A stretch of 60,394 nucleotides of DNA, from the NCBI GenBank assembly GCA_020073395.1, contig JAIQFF010000030.1, forward strand, positions 1 to 60,394. Direction: 5' to 3'. A program made the position numbers and the translations under genes. This document shows positions 16,799 to 26,074 of this stretch, piece after piece. Below the pieces are notes generated by a model. It had not been told where the DNA came from and searched no databases. It worked only from the letters and a program-made list of their open reading frames with translations. The DNA comes from Terriglobia bacterium. Lineage in GTDB: Bacteria > Acidobacteriota > Terriglobia > Terriglobales > Acidobacteriaceae. Position 1 is the first letter of the stretch, and every line of letters begins with the position of its first letter.

Positions 16799-18595
16799 TC
16801 ACTCCTTCGTTGAGATCAATGGCACGCGCACCTGCTCGGTTTGCCCCGGGCCCAGGCGGACGATCGGGCCTTTGTCTTCGTAGGCTCTCATGGCCTCCGC
16901 GTTATGACATTCGAGTTCATTTTGCTGGCGGTCGAAGGCCAGCACGCGATAGGCGCCCGGAGGAACTTGCTGCAACTGGAATGTCCCCTGCGGCGAAACC
17001 CAGCTTGCGGTAAAGCGGCCGGAAGAATCCGGCAGAGGAATGCAATAGACGTACGGACCCGCAGGCATCGCGACGGGGCCGAACCTTACCGTGTGGCTGC
17101 GCCTGTCGGCAGGCACAGGAGGCATGCCTTCGACAGTCCCGTCGATCGCGGCGCCATCGTCGCGCAGCACGACGTCAATAGGAAGACTCGCACCCCCCGG
17201 GCCGACTACCAGAGGCTGGCGAAGGAGATCGGCGCTCCCTGCGACAGCCGACGCGACATATCCGAGGGAAGGTGCGACTTTCAGCCAATAGCGGCCGGGC
17301 CGTACGTTCTCCAGCACGAGATCGTTGTCGTTGGGTTTGCGCGGTGGACGGAGGGAAGCGAATCCACCCGAATCGAAATCGTCGGCGGGTTGCAGAAAGA
17401 CCTCAGCCTTTTGCTCGCGCGTGAAGGTTCCCTGCCTAAAGAACGCGCCCGACCGTTCGCCGCTTCGTTCATCCGTGATGCTAACCGGAATCGAGCCGTT
17501 GGGAAGCACTGCCATGGACGCATGGGTCAAAGGAGCATCTTTCACCGTGATACTCACGTTACCGGTCGCGGTCTGCTGCCCCTGCTGCAGCGTGGCCTCA
17601 ATCGTGTAGATTCCGTTGGGCAACATGCCTTCGATGGCCTCGCCGTTGTAGCCCAGCGAGTATCCCGGGTCCTGGTGACCCTGGAGTGCGACCGAAACGT
17701 TGATTCCGCCTTGGGCCTGGAAATTTGTAACAGCGATCCTGACCGGGTAGTAGGGCTGCAGGACAGGAGAGAGTTCGACCTGAAAGGTCTTGCTGGCTTC
17801 CAGAGTGATGGCGGCAGCCGAGGCAAAATCGCCAGCCGTGGGGTAGTAGGTGGGGGGATATCCGTAAAGCTGGCCGCGCGGATCGAAGGTGATGGGATCG
17901 CGGTCCATCAGTTCACTGGTGAAGATCTTGTAGGTGCCTGCCATGAGATTGGCGATGCGAAACTCGCCGTTGGAGCGTGTGGTCGCACCGGCGGCGGGAG
18001 CCCAAAAGCCGCGGCCGTCGCGCACCTGGCGTTTGTAAACCTGCACGGTGATCCGGTCGGACTGATTGGAAGACGGGAGATTCACCCGCCCGACGATGAG
18101 AGATTCGGGAACAAGCGCGATCGTGATGTCGTCGCCGACGGCGCTTTGAGGCGGGGAAGTACTCATGCCGGAGTCGAGAAAGCCGGGCTTGCGGGCCATT
18201 AACTGCGCGGAAGCGTTGTAGAAAGCCATCCCCTCCGCAGGGCCGTTGGAGGTGGTTTCTATTCTCGGGAGTTCGAATTCAAAGCGGCCCTGATCGTCGG
18301 TGAACGCAGCAAATCGGTTGTCAGCAGTAGACACCAGGGCGCGAGCAACGGGTTCGCGCGTCACGCTGTTGATGACTGTGCCCCGCAAACTATTGGAGGG
18401 TGCGTTTGAATTCTGCGCGTCCTGGGAGTGACCGGGTTGAGGGTAAGAAACCGTAAGAATAACGAGAGCGGCCAGCCAGTGAACCAGCAGGGAACGCCGC
18501 GGGCAGCAGCGGAGAACAGCGGGAAAAGACGCACCATCCCTCACAACACGGCTCCGAGCTTGTGTATTGTGGCTGAAGAGGAAAAGGAAAAGCAA
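16799..18595 (-). CDS. Secreted carboxypeptidase-regulatory-like domain protein
   Basis: A 598-residue exported protein. After a basic N-terminus comes a hydrophobic signal core (LLVHWLAALVILTVSY, about residues 36-51). The first regulatory-like domain follows: SLRGTVINSVTREPVARALVSTADNRFAAFTDDQGRFEFELP. A second repeats the theme with VGRVNLPSSNQSDRITVQVYKR...SNGEFRIANLMAGTYKIFTSE, and the last is DGTVEGMPP...GTFQLQQVPPGAYRVLAFD. The architecture parallels the next gene, 3 nt downstream, so the two probably form one operon. The start is uncertain, as GTG codons near residue 18 could serve. No enzymatic motif is visible; a cell-surface or adhesive role is inferred. Confidence 0.8.
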   Translation of the reverse strand: MLFLFLFSHNTQARSRVVRDGASFPAVLRCCPRRSLLVHWLAALVILTVSYPQPGHSQDAQNSNAPSNSLRGTVINSVTREPVARALVSTADNRFAAFTDDQGRFEFELPRIETTSNGPAEGMAFYNASAQLMARKPGFLDSGMSTSPPQSAVGDDITIALVPESLIVGRVNLPSSNQSDRITVQVYKRQVRDGRGFWAPAAGATTRSNGEFRIANLMAGTYKIFTSELMDRDPITFDPRGQLYGYPPTYYPTAGDFASAAAITLEASKTFQVELSPVLQPYYPVRIAVTNFQAQGGINVSVALQGHQDPGYSLGYNGEAIEGMLPNGIYTIEATLQQGQQTATGNVSITVKDAPLTHASMAVLPNGSIPVSITDERSGERSGAFFRQGTFTREQKAEVFLQPADDFDSGGFASLRPPRKPNDNDLVLENVRPGRYWLKVAPSLGYVASAVAGSADLLRQPLVVGPGGASLPIDVVLRDDGAAIDGTVEGMPPVPADRRSHTVRFGPVAMPAGPYVYCIPLPDSSGRFTASWVSPQGTFQLQQVPPGAYRVLAFDRQQNELECHNAEAMRAYEDKGPIVRLGPGQTEQVRVPLISTKE

Positions 18596-18702
18596 CTTGT
18601 CCGAGCTCGGGAGTCGGTGGTTCGGGTGAGGAGCCCCACCCTCTTTCTGGGCGGTCGCAACGATTTCCAGAAAGAGCAGATTACGCGGACTGACTCAGAT
18701 CA

Positions 18703-18984
18703 CTACTCGCCAGACCCCGCGCCACGTCTGCGAGCCCTTGAGGGCAGCTTAAAGGTGTGATAGAAAATCTCGAATTGCTGTGCGGCCTGCCGGTCGTATC
18801 TGGGTTTCAGATCCTCGTACGCTACTTCTCCGTCGTTCCGGATCACTTCCTGCAAGGTGAGAGCGTGAGCATATAACTGCCGGGAAAAGTGCAGCAACTT
18901 CTCCACATCCTGGGCATTAGGCGGTTGTTTTCGGGCAACCCCGGACTGGGCCGAACGAGGGAAGGAACGTCGTTCGGATTTCAT
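18703..18984 (-). CDS. Uncharacterised 93-residue helical protein
   Basis: Start chosen at the ATG at 18984, where GAGAGGAG lies 6 nt upstream; the open frame continues upstream but without coding character. The product begins MKSERRSFPRSAQSGVARK and contains a helical segment (AQDVEKLLHFSRQLYAHALTLQEVI) and YEDLKPRYDRQAAQQFEIFYHTF. It has no signal, no cysteines and a basic arginine-rich end (SRARRRGAGSGE). Function unknown. Confidence 0.6.
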   Translation of the reverse strand: MKSERRSFPRSAQSGVARKQPPNAQDVEKLLHFSRQLYAHALTLQEVIRNDGEVAYEDLKPRYDRQAAQQFEIFYHTFKLPSRARRRGAGSGE

Positions 18985-19151
18985 ACATAACTCCTCTCGC
19001 CGACTCCGCCAGGAATTCGGGTAACGTGTCCAAGGTTTCAAGTTAATGGCTCCCAGAGCAACAGTCCAATGCATAATTTGCATTGTTCGCATCAAAACTA
19101 TCGTCGGATAGGGCAGGGCTTTCAAGTCGCGCGCAGCGATATATTTCAGCC

Positions 19152-19481
19152 TCAATCGACGATGAAGAGTTGGGCACCAGTCGCGGTCGAGGAGCGGTGC
19201 GGGGGATCGCCGTCGCCAACATGATAGCTTTGACCTGGCTTGAGGCCGAGTTGCTTGCCATCGCTTAGTTCGATATCCAGCCCGCCAGTCAGACACAGAA
19301 TCACGTGACCCTTCGAACACCAGTGGTCGGCCGCGTAACCGGGCGAGTACTCCACCATTCGAACCCGGATGTCGCCAAATTTCTGGGTCTTCCAAAGCGC
19401 AAATCCGGTCTCTCCGGGATGTTTCGAGGGCGGGATTTGATTCCAGTCAGTGACGGACATCGGCAAGGCCTTCATTTTCAT
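19152..19481 (-). CDS. Small cupin-fold protein (DHCW-type)
   Basis: A 109-residue single-domain cupin. The ATG at 19481 (MKMKALPMSVTDWNQIPPSKHPGETG) matches the family's beginning. The barrel carries RMVEYSPGYAADHWCSKGHVILCLTGGLDIELSDGKQLGLKPGQSYHVGDGDPPHRSST, with DHWC in the first cupin motif and GDGDPPHR in the second; His and Cys there could bind metal. Enzymatic activity of the family is not established. The gene stands alone, divergent from the kinase gene at 19627. Confidence 0.8.
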   Translation of the reverse strand: MKMKALPMSVTDWNQIPPSKHPGETGFALWKTQKFGDIRVRMVEYSPGYAADHWCSKGHVILCLTGGLDIELSDGKQLGLKPGQSYHVGDGDPPHRSSTATGAQLFIVD

Positions 19482-19626
19482 GGGCCTAGTATATCGAGTG
19501 CGAGAGGGTTGTAATGCCAGTGGAACCAATGCCCACCCCCGCGCTCGCGTTGACTTGCTTCTCCAGCCCACCTAACATGGCAACCCTGTCTTCAAGTATT
19601 TCGCAGACCGTGATTCGGCAGACGCC

Positions 19627-22566
19627 ATGATCGGACAAACCATTTCGCACTACCGCATTGTCGAGAAGCTGGGCGGCGGCGGTATGGGTGTGGTTTACAA
19701 AGCGGAAGACACGCGGCTGCATCGCTTTGTCGCGCTCAAGTTTTTGCCCGATGAAGTGGCGAAAAATGCGCAGGCGCTCAGCCGCTTTCAGCGCGAGGCG
19801 CAGGCCGCGTCCGCACTGAATCATCCCAACATTTGCACCATCTACGACATTGGCGAAGAGAACGGCCAGGCTTTCATCGCCATGGAGTACCTGGAGGGCG
19901 TCACCCTGAAGTATCTGATCGCGGGGCGTCCGGTGGAACTGGACACGCTGCTGGGACTCGCCATCGAGATTGCCGACGCGCTCGATGCCGCCCATGCCAA
20001 AGGCATCATTCACCGCGACATCAAGCCGGCCAACATTTTTGTCACCCAGCGCGGGCACGCCAAGGTGCTGGACTTTGGCCTGGCCAAGGTCACGCCCGCG
20101 AGCGGCAGCATGGACGCGGCGGGTGCGTTTTCCCAGGCCACCGCCATGAGCCAGGACCACCTGACCAGTCCCGGCTCCACCATGGGGACGGTGGCTTACA
20201 TGTCTCCCGAGCAGGCCAAAGGGAAAGAGCTGGATGCGCGTAGCGACCTGTTTTCCTTTGGCGCCGTACTCTACGAGATGGCGACCGGCACCCTGCCTTT
20301 TCGCGGGGACACTTCGGCGCTGATCTTCAATGCCATTCTGGAAAAGCTTCCCACGCCTCCCATCCGGCTTAATCCTGATCTGCCCGCGGAGATGGAACGC
20401 ATCGTTAGCAAGTCCTTGGAGAAGGACCGCAATCTGCGTTACCAGCATGCTGCCGACATGCGCGCCGATCTGCAACGCTTGAAGCGGGACACGGACACGG
20501 GGCGGGCAGTGGCGGCCAGCTCGGGGACTGTGGCAGCGGTGCAAGACGCTCCTCCGGTCGCGCCAGCGCCGGGGTCCGGATCCTCGGCAGCGGCTCCCAG
20601 GCCAGTATCGTCTTCCGCGGTGCCGGTGGCTGAAGTTGCGGCCCCGCCCCCGCGAAAATTGTGGAAGATTGCAGTGCCGGTAGTGGCGCTGCTGCTTGCC
20701 ATCGCCGCTGGATTTTTCTTCTACACGCGCCGCTCGCAAGCCCTTACCGAAAAAGATTCCATCCTGCTGGCTGACTTCGTCAACACTACTGGCGACGCCG
20801 TATTCGACGGGACGCTGAAGCAGGCGCTGGCGGTGCAACTGGAGCAGTCGCCGTATCTCAACGTTCTTCCGCAATCACGGATTCAGGCAGCGTTGCGCCT
20901 CATGGGCCGGTCTCCCGACGAGCGTCTGACCAACGACGTAGCGCGGGAAATCTGCGTGCGGGACGGCGTGAAGGCCATGCTGGCTGGCTCTATCTCCGCT
21001 CTGGGCAGCCACTACGTGATTGATCTGAACGCGGTCAATGCGCAAACCGGAGATTCGCTGGCCCGGACCCAGGTGGAGTCTGACAGCAAAGAGCAGGTGC
21101 TGAAGTCGCTGGATAAGGCAGCGTCCGATCTGCGGCAGAAGCTGGGCGAGTCCATCGGTTCGGTGCAGAAATTTGCCACTCCGCTCGAGCAAGCCACCAC
21201 GTCTTCACTGGAGGCCTTGCAGGCTTTCACTCTGGGACAGGCCGAGCACTCGAAACTGGAAGACGAGAAAGCGGTTCCATATCTGAAGCGGGCCATCGAA
21301 CTGGACCCGAATTTTGCCATGGCCTATGCCACCCTGGGCGTGGTTTACGGCAACATGGCGCAATCGATCCAGCAAAGAGAGAACCTGACCAAGGCGTTCG
21401 ATCTCAAGGACAGGGCGAGCGAGCGGGAGAAGCTCTACATCTCCGCTCATTATTACAGCGAGGTGACGGGAGAAATAGACAAGAGCATCCCGATCTATGA
21501 GCAGTGGAAGCAGACTTATCCCCGGGACACGGTCCCATGGGACAACCTGGCGCTCGCTTACTCCTCAACTGGCCAGCACGAGAAGTCAGTAACGAATGCT
21601 CTCGAAGCCATGCACCTGGACCCGAATGATCGTTTCGCATATCAAAACCTCGCCGATGCCTATGAACGCCTCGGCCGCTACGACGAGAGCAAAGCGATTC
21701 TTGATCAGGCCGCGGCCCGGAAGCTGTCTTCGCCCCTTGATTCCCTGTCGCGTTACGATATGGCGTTTCTTCGAGGCGATGAGGCGGGCATGCAGCGTGC
21801 CATGGAGGCAGTCAAGGGGAGTACGTTTGAGCCCATCCTGTTTCTGATAAAAGGGAACGGTGAATGCGCGGGTGGGAAAGTGAAGGCTGCCCGGCAGGCC
21901 TACGTTCAGGGCGGGATTCTGGCGCAAAAGATTGGCATGAATGAGCTCGCCGCGGCGCTGAAAGGGATAGAGGCTACGTGTGACGCTGAAGTGGGCGATC
22001 GAGAAGAGGCGAAGCAAAAGGCCGCGGAGGCGCTCCCCCTCTCTGACGACCAGAATTCCCGCGGGACCGCTGCCGGCGCTTTCGCCCGAGCGGGAGACAG
22101 CATTCGATCGCAAAAGATAATTGACGAACTGGCCAGGAAATATCCTACCGACACGCTGCTGAACTCGGTCTGGTTGCCGGGTGGGCGTGCGGCAATTCAG
22201 ATAGAAGCCAACCAGCCGGCAAAAGCTGTTGCTCTGTTAGAAGCAGCGAAACCTTATGAGTTGGGCTCTCCGCCCGGAGGCGCCACCTATTGGCCGATGT
22301 TCCTGCGTGGCGCAGCTTACCTCCGCCTGGGGGATGGCGCGAAGGCTGCGGTCGAATATCAGAAGATTCTGGACCGTCGCGGCATCGACCCAACCAATTT
22401 CCTCTATCCGCTGGCCCGGCTGGGATCGGGCCGGGCGTATGCGCTGCAAGGAGACAAGGCGAAAGCCAAGGAGGCCTACCAGGACTTCTTTGCCATGTGG
22501 AAAGATGCCGACCCGGATGTCCCCATCCTGAAGGACGCCAAAGCCGAGTACGCCAAACTCCAGTAG
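19627..22566 (+). CDS. Membrane-anchored serine/threonine protein kinase with TPR sensor region
   Basis: A 979-residue Hanks-type kinase. Kinase motifs: P-loop [13 protein letters not shown] (16-28), catalytic Lys38, alphaC Glu57, HRDIKPAN (129-136) and DFG (149-151), with a [10 protein letters not shown] substrate segment (187-196). A proline- and alanine-rich linker leads to one membrane helix at about 345-367. The outer part has a TolB-N-like segment ([31 protein letters not shown]) and tandem TPRs from about residue 520. This kinase-TM-TPR layout is common in acidobacteria. The ligand is unknown. A second, apparently soluble relative starts at 58787. Confidence 0.93.
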   Translation: MIGQTISHYRIVEKLGGGGMGVVYKAEDTRLHRFVALKFLPDEVAKNAQALSRFQREAQAASALNHPNICTIYDIGEENGQAFIAMEYLEGVTLKYLIAGRPVELDTLLGLAIEIADALDAAHAKGIIHRDIKPANIFVTQRGHAKVLDFGLAKVTPASGSMDAAGAFSQATAMSQDHLTSPGSTMGTVAYMSPEQAKGKELDARSDLFSFGAVLYEMATGTLPFRGDTSALIFNAILEKLPTPPIRLNPDLPAEMERIVSKSLEKDRNLRYQHAADMRADLQRLKRDTDTGRAVAASSGTVAAVQDAPPVAPAPGSGSSAAAPRPVSSSAVPVAEVAAPPPRKLWKIAVPVVALLLAIAAGFFFYTRRSQALTEKDSILLADFVNTTGDAVFDGTLKQALAVQLEQSPYLNVLPQSRIQAALRLMGRSPDERLTNDVAREICVRDGVKAMLAGSISALGSHYVIDLNAVNAQTGDSLARTQVESDSKEQVLKSLDKAASDLRQKLGESIGSVQKFATPLEQATTSSLEALQAFTLGQAEHSKLEDEKAVPYLKRAIELDPNFAMAYATLGVVYGNMAQSIQQRENLTKAFDLKDRASEREKLYISAHYYSEVTGEIDKSIPIYEQWKQTYPRDTVPWDNLALAYSSTGQHEKSVTNALEAMHLDPNDRFAYQNLADAYERLGRYDESKAILDQAAARKLSSPLDSLSRYDMAFLRGDEAGMQRAMEAVKGSTFEPILFLIKGNGECAGGKVKAARQAYVQGGILAQKIGMNELAAALKGIEATCDAEVGDREEAKQKAAEALPLSDDQNSRGTAAGAFARAGDSIRSQKIIDELARKYPTDTLLNSVWLPGGRAAIQIEANQPAKAVALLEAAKPYELGSPPGGATYWPMFLRGAAYLRLGDGAKAAVEYQKILDRRGIDPTNFLYPLARLGSGRAYALQGDKAKAKEAYQDFFAMWKDADPDVPILKDAKAEYAKLQ

Positions 22567-22570
22567 CCAT

Positions 22571-22707
22571 GTGTGGGTCGGATACTCCTGTCCGACGCCG
22601 TTGCAGTTGCAGTTGCCTTTGGATTTTCAAACCAAGATCAAAATCAACATCAAAACCAAGACCAAAATCAACTTCAAAGACGTCGGACAGGAGTGTCCGA
22701 CCCACAC
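22571..22707. repeat. Class A composite element, two inverted halves
   Basis: GTGTGGGTCGGATACTCCTG leads to TGTCCGACGCC and ends with the inverse GTCGGACAGGAGTGTCCGAC-CCACAC. Between the cores is a 6-nt periodic stretch: GTTGCA, GTTGCA, GTTGCC, TTTGGA on one side and AAAATC, AACATC, AAAACC, AAGACC, AAAATC, AACTTC on the other. Confidence 0.85.
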
Positions 22708-22794
22708 CTGCACGAGCGGGACGCTCGCGCCTACATTGACCTGATATGATTACTTCTCCCTGACCGCCGCTGCCGTTGCGAGCGGTCATATTTC

Positions 22795-23817
22795 ATGCGC
22801 ATACGACGCAGACTCCCCATCTGGTTTGGCGTTGTGCTGGTCGCCCTGGCCATCGCCCTGGCGGTTGTGCTGCGCCAGCATGCCCCTCCGGAACCTGCCC
22901 GCTTGCTGCCCGGCGCGGACGGCTATCTTTACGTCAATCTCAAGTGGGTGCGCCGCGCCAACGTCGCGGGTCAACTGCCGGACGTTCCCCATGAACCTGA
23001 GTACCAGGAGTTCATCCAGGCCACCGGGTTTCAGTTCGAACGCGACCTGGACCAGGCTGCCTTTGCCATCCATTATCCGGTCAAGCGGAAGGCCCAGTCG
23101 GCAACCCCGGAACCAGCGCGGTTTTCGGAGGTGTTTGTAGGCAGGATCGATGGCGAGCGCCTGCGGGCTTATCTGGGCAAGATCTCAGGCTCGGTGGAGA
23201 GTTACCGGTCGGTGGACATCTACAACATTCCGCTCGAGGGCCGCACTTTGAGGGTTGCGGTCCTGGGTTTTGATACGGTGGCAGCGTCGAATCACGATGA
23301 TCCCCTTGTGATTCGCGGCATCGTCGACCGATCGCGCAAGGTGGCTTCTCCGTTTGGCGGACCGGCGCTGCTGCGGCGGTACTACAAGTATGTTCCCCTG
23401 GCCAGCCTCGGTTGGGCGATTTTCAGGGTGGATCCTGTGGACAGCTCGCCCAGCCCCAATGCCTTATCGTTCTTGTTTACCAGCCCAGCTACGGTAGTGG
23501 CTTCCGCTCGCTACCTGGGACGGGTGCATTTCCGGGCCGAGGCCTTTACCGGCAGCAAAGACGAAGCCCAGCGACTGACCGAACAGTTGGGGACATTTCT
23601 GCAACTCCTCCACACTGCGGAGGGGACGGTTTCGAAGCCGGGGACCGATCCTGACGTGAAGGCATTCTTCGATGGATTGAAAGTGCAGCAACATGACGAC
23701 CGTGCAGTGCTGACCGCGGCCATTCCGCCCGGGTTCATCCGGAAAGCAGTGGCCTCGCCCCCGGCAGAAGCGCAACCGGCGCCTGCGCCGTTGCCTCCCC
23801 CCAGCAAAACCAAATAA
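22795..23817 (+). CDS. Uncharacterised membrane-anchored protein
   Basis: A 340-residue product with a basic N-terminus and one membrane helix (PIWFGVVLVALAIALAVVL, about residues 8-26), so the bulk should lie outside the cytoplasm. The rest includes ARLLPGADGYLYVNLKWVRRAN and FLFTSPATVVASARYLGRVHFRAEAF, and ends in a proline-rich tail (PAEAQPAPAPLPPPSKTK). The frame is clean and codon use resembles neighbours. No domain recognised. It stands between repeat elements and is not clearly linked to an operon. Confidence 0.7.
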   Translation: MRIRRRLPIWFGVVLVALAIALAVVLRQHAPPEPARLLPGADGYLYVNLKWVRRANVAGQLPDVPHEPEYQEFIQATGFQFERDLDQAAFAIHYPVKRKAQSATPEPARFSEVFVGRIDGERLRAYLGKISGSVESYRSVDIYNIPLEGRTLRVAVLGFDTVAASNHDDPLVIRGIVDRSRKVASPFGGPALLRRYYKYVPLASLGWAIFRVDPVDSSPSPNALSFLFTSPATVVASARYLGRVHFRAEAFTGSKDEAQRLTEQLGTFLQLLHTAEGTVSKPGTDPDVKAFFDGLKVQQHDDRAVLTAAIPPGFIRKAVASPPAEAQPAPAPLPPPSKTK

Positions 23818-23883
23818 CTGTAACCTTCCGATTCTCGGCGCATCTGTGAATAAGGTCGGCGAGAGCTGCGTGAGGGACAAAGT

Positions 23884-23946
23884 GGAGGACGGGCGTCTCG
23901 CCCGTTGTGGACAGGTCATTCCTGACGGGCGGTACGCCCGTCCTCC
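23884..23946. repeat. Palindromic intergenic element with terminator-like end
   Basis: GGAGGACGGGCGTCTCGCCCGT at one end and GACGGGCGGTACGCCCGTCC at the other, so both the whole (63 nt) and each half can fold. The last stem, GACGGGCG/CGCCCGTC (23924-23942), is followed within 8 nt by seven T residues and may terminate transcription of the upstream gene. Confidence 0.6.
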
Positions 23947-24017
23947 ATTTTTTTGTCCCCACGTGTTTGTGGTATTGACTAGGGCTGCCTCGCTCGCAAC
24001 GGGTACAATAAATTCGG

Positions 24018-24740
24018 ATGTCTAACCTTCCTCTTCCTATCGCCGCGTTCCTGGCCGGGCTGGTTTCATTTCTCTCGCCGTGTGTGCTGCCGCTGGTTCC
24101 GGGGTACGTTTCACTGATTTCGGGAGCTGGCGTAGAGGAGCTGAAGGCCCAGGAATCCCGCCTCCTGGGCAGAGTAATGCTGAATTCCATCGGCTTCATC
24201 CTGGGTTTCAGCGTGGTCTTCATTTCGCTGGGCGCGATTTCGACCGAGGTAGGCCAGATACTGGCGCGCTACAAATCGACACTGGCCCAGGTGGCCGGCG
24301 TGGTCATCATCGTATTTGGATTGCACCTGACCGGCCTGTTCAAGATCAAGGCGCTATACACCGACGCGCGCCTGCATAGCGTGAAGGGGGGCAGCACGCC
24401 CTGGGGGGCGTTCCTGATCGGTTTTGCCTTCGCTTTTGGCTGGACGCCTTGCGTGGGTCCGATCCTGGCCGTCATTCTGGGTTTTGCCGCGGCCCAGGAC
24501 TCCGTAGCCAAGGGAATCCTGCTGCTGGCGGTGTACTCGATGGGACTGGCCGTACCGTTCCTCCTGACCTCGCTGGGAATCGAACGCTTTCTCAAGTTCT
24601 ACAAGCGCTTTCGCATGCACATGCATGCCCTGGAAGTGGCCAGTGGCGGGTTGTTGATCGTATTGGGCGCGCTGTTGGTATTCGGGCGCTTCACCATCAT
24701 CTCAAACTATCTGTCGTTCCTGAATCGATTCGCGCTCTAA
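24018..24740 (+). CDS. ccdA: CcdA-type transmembrane thiol-reductant carrier
   Basis: Moves reducing equivalents across the membrane from thioredoxin to extracytoplasmic thiol proteins; corresponds to the membrane domain of DsbD. The 240-residue product has six or so hydrophobic helices and the two conserved Cys-Pro motifs: SFLSPCVLPLVPGY with Cys22 and FGWTPCVGPI with Cys145. The length fits CcdA. The next gene, 13 nt downstream, encodes a periplasmic thioredoxin-like protein, and a DsbD-alpha-like gene follows. TACAAT at 24004-24009, so close to the ATG, would give a very short or leaderless mRNA if used as a -10. Confidence 0.92.
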   Translation: MSNLPLPIAAFLAGLVSFLSPCVLPLVPGYVSLISGAGVEELKAQESRLLGRVMLNSIGFILGFSVVFISLGAISTEVGQILARYKSTLAQVAGVVIIVFGLHLTGLFKIKALYTDARLHSVKGGSTPWGAFLIGFAFAFGWTPCVGPILAVILGFAAAQDSVAKGILLLAVYSMGLAVPFLLTSLGIERFLKFYKRFRMHMHALEVASGGLLIVLGALLVFGRFTIISNYLSFLNRFAL

Positions 24741-24753
24741 GAGGGAGTCTTTC

Positions 24754-25317
24754 GTGAAACGCGATCCAGTGGTCATTATCGTGGTTGCCCTGGTGGTGAC
24801 CGTCATGATTGTTTTTGGATTTCAGGTGGCGCGGCGAAACTCGGGTGTGACCGCCAGCGCGGGCCCCAACATGAATGGCCAGGCGGCACCGGACTTCACC
24901 CTGGAATCGCTGGACGGAAAGACCGTGCATCTTTCTGATTTTCGGGGCAAGGGCGTATTGCTGAATTTCTGGGCCACGTGGTGCCAGCCCTGCAAGATCG
25001 AGATGCCCTGGTTTGCCGAGTTGCAGAAGCAGTACGGGCCGCAGGGATTGCAGATTGTTGGCATCGCGATGGATGACGCCAGCCCCAAGGAGATCGGTGA
25101 GTTCGCCCACGACCTGGGTGTGAATTACCCCATCCTGATAGGCAAGGAAGAAGTTGGAAATGCCTATGGCGGGGTGCAGTTTCTCCCCGCTACCTTTTAC
25201 ATCGGGCGCGATGGCAAGGTGGTGGACAAAGTGTTTGGCCTGAAGGGCCGAGGCGAAATCGAGAACAGCATCAAGAAGGCGCTGGCCGAGGGCCAGCCGG
25301 TACAGGCGCAAAAGTAA
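24754..25317 (+). CDS. TlpA/ResA-like membrane-anchored thioredoxin
   Basis: Extracytoplasmic thiol-disulfide oxidoreductase. Starts with GTG at 24754 preceded by GAGGGAG. One N-terminal membrane helix (residues about 6-24) anchors a thioredoxin-fold domain: APDFTLESLDGKTVHLSDFRGKGVLLNFWATWCQPCKIEMPWF with the active site C77-Q-P-C80, and the cis-Pro segment VQFLPATFYIGRDGKVV. The CQPC active site is typical of TlpA/ResA. Partner genes on both sides suggest it takes electrons from CcdA. Confidence 0.92.
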   Translation: MKRDPVVIIVVALVVTVMIVFGFQVARRNSGVTASAGPNMNGQAAPDFTLESLDGKTVHLSDFRGKGVLLNFWATWCQPCKIEMPWFAELQKQYGPQGLQIVGIAMDDASPKEIGEFAHDLGVNYPILIGKEEVGNAYGGVQFLPATFYIGRDGKVVDKVFGLKGRGEIENSIKKALAEGQPVQAQK

Positions 25318-25357
25318 CGTAGCCTGCGACTCCCGGACGGTCTAACATTTTCCCTTG

Positions 25358-25909
25358 ATGTCTATTATACGAAAGCTCAGTCTCATCCTGGCCTTGCTGG
25401 CCGCACTGGCGGCCGCGCAAGACAATCAGGATCTTCCGGGAAGAAAAACTCCGTCTGTCTCCATGGCGCCCTCGCCTGTCATTACGGTCACCCGCGGGCG
25501 GCCGAACACGGTGAACCTTCGTTTTCGCGTGGGCGCTGGCTTTCATGTGAATTCGAACCAGCCCAAGTCGGAATTCCTCATCCCCACCGTGCTCAAGTTG
25601 AGCGCTCCGACCGACATTGTGATTGGAAGAGTGACCTATCCCGCGGGCACAGACATGAGTTTTGCTTTTGCCCCAGAGGATAAACTGAGCGTCTATACCG
25701 GAGAGTTCCCGGTGGTGGTGGATGTGCGACCACTGGCCGGCGTGATTCCCGCCCGATACATGATTCGTGGAGAACTGAAGTATCAGGCCTGCGACAAGGC
25801 CGCCTGCTATCCTCCCAGGAAACTTCCGGTACAGTTCGAAGTCAAGGTCATCAAAGGCCCGCCGCCGCGTCGCCGGAATCCAGGACAAAGCCCTCACGTA
25901 CACTTGTAA
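25358..25909 (+). CDS. Exported DsbD alpha-domain-like protein
   Basis: A 183-residue exported protein with a signal peptide (IRKLSLILALLAALAAAQ). The middle resembles the N-terminal immunoglobulin-like domain of DsbD: FRVGAGFHVNSNQPKSEFLIPTVLKL and YQACDKAACYPPRKLPVQFEVKV. Cys145 and Cys150 correspond to the DsbD-alpha active pair in YQxCxxxxCYPP, but are separated by four residues rather than the five of E. coli DsbD. It follows the TlpA-like gene by 40 nt. Together with CcdA and TlpA-like protein it would rebuild DsbD from separate chains; this is inference. Confidence 0.75.
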   Translation: MSIIRKLSLILALLAALAAAQDNQDLPGRKTPSVSMAPSPVITVTRGRPNTVNLRFRVGAGFHVNSNQPKSEFLIPTVLKLSAPTDIVIGRVTYPAGTDMSFAFAPEDKLSVYTGEFPVVVDVRPLAGVIPARYMIRGELKYQACDKAACYPPRKLPVQFEVKVIKGPPPRRRNPGQSPHVHL

Positions 25910-26074
25910 CACCCCGCCTTTGCGGTCATTGCGGCTCTTCTTCGCGAACGTTGTGGTCCCGGGTCTTGCCGTTTCCGCGCATGGAATATGCTTCCGACAA
26001 TCTAATCTCTGCTTGAAACCCCAAGCCACCAGAGTACAATTGCCGACAGCGCGACTGTACGTCGGACAAATCGA

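Noticed and set aside
23975..24009. Promoter TTGACT...TACAAT upstream of ccdA
   Set aside because: The boxes are 23 nt apart, too far for a standard sigma-70 promoter; only the -10-like TACAAT is mentioned in the gene entry.
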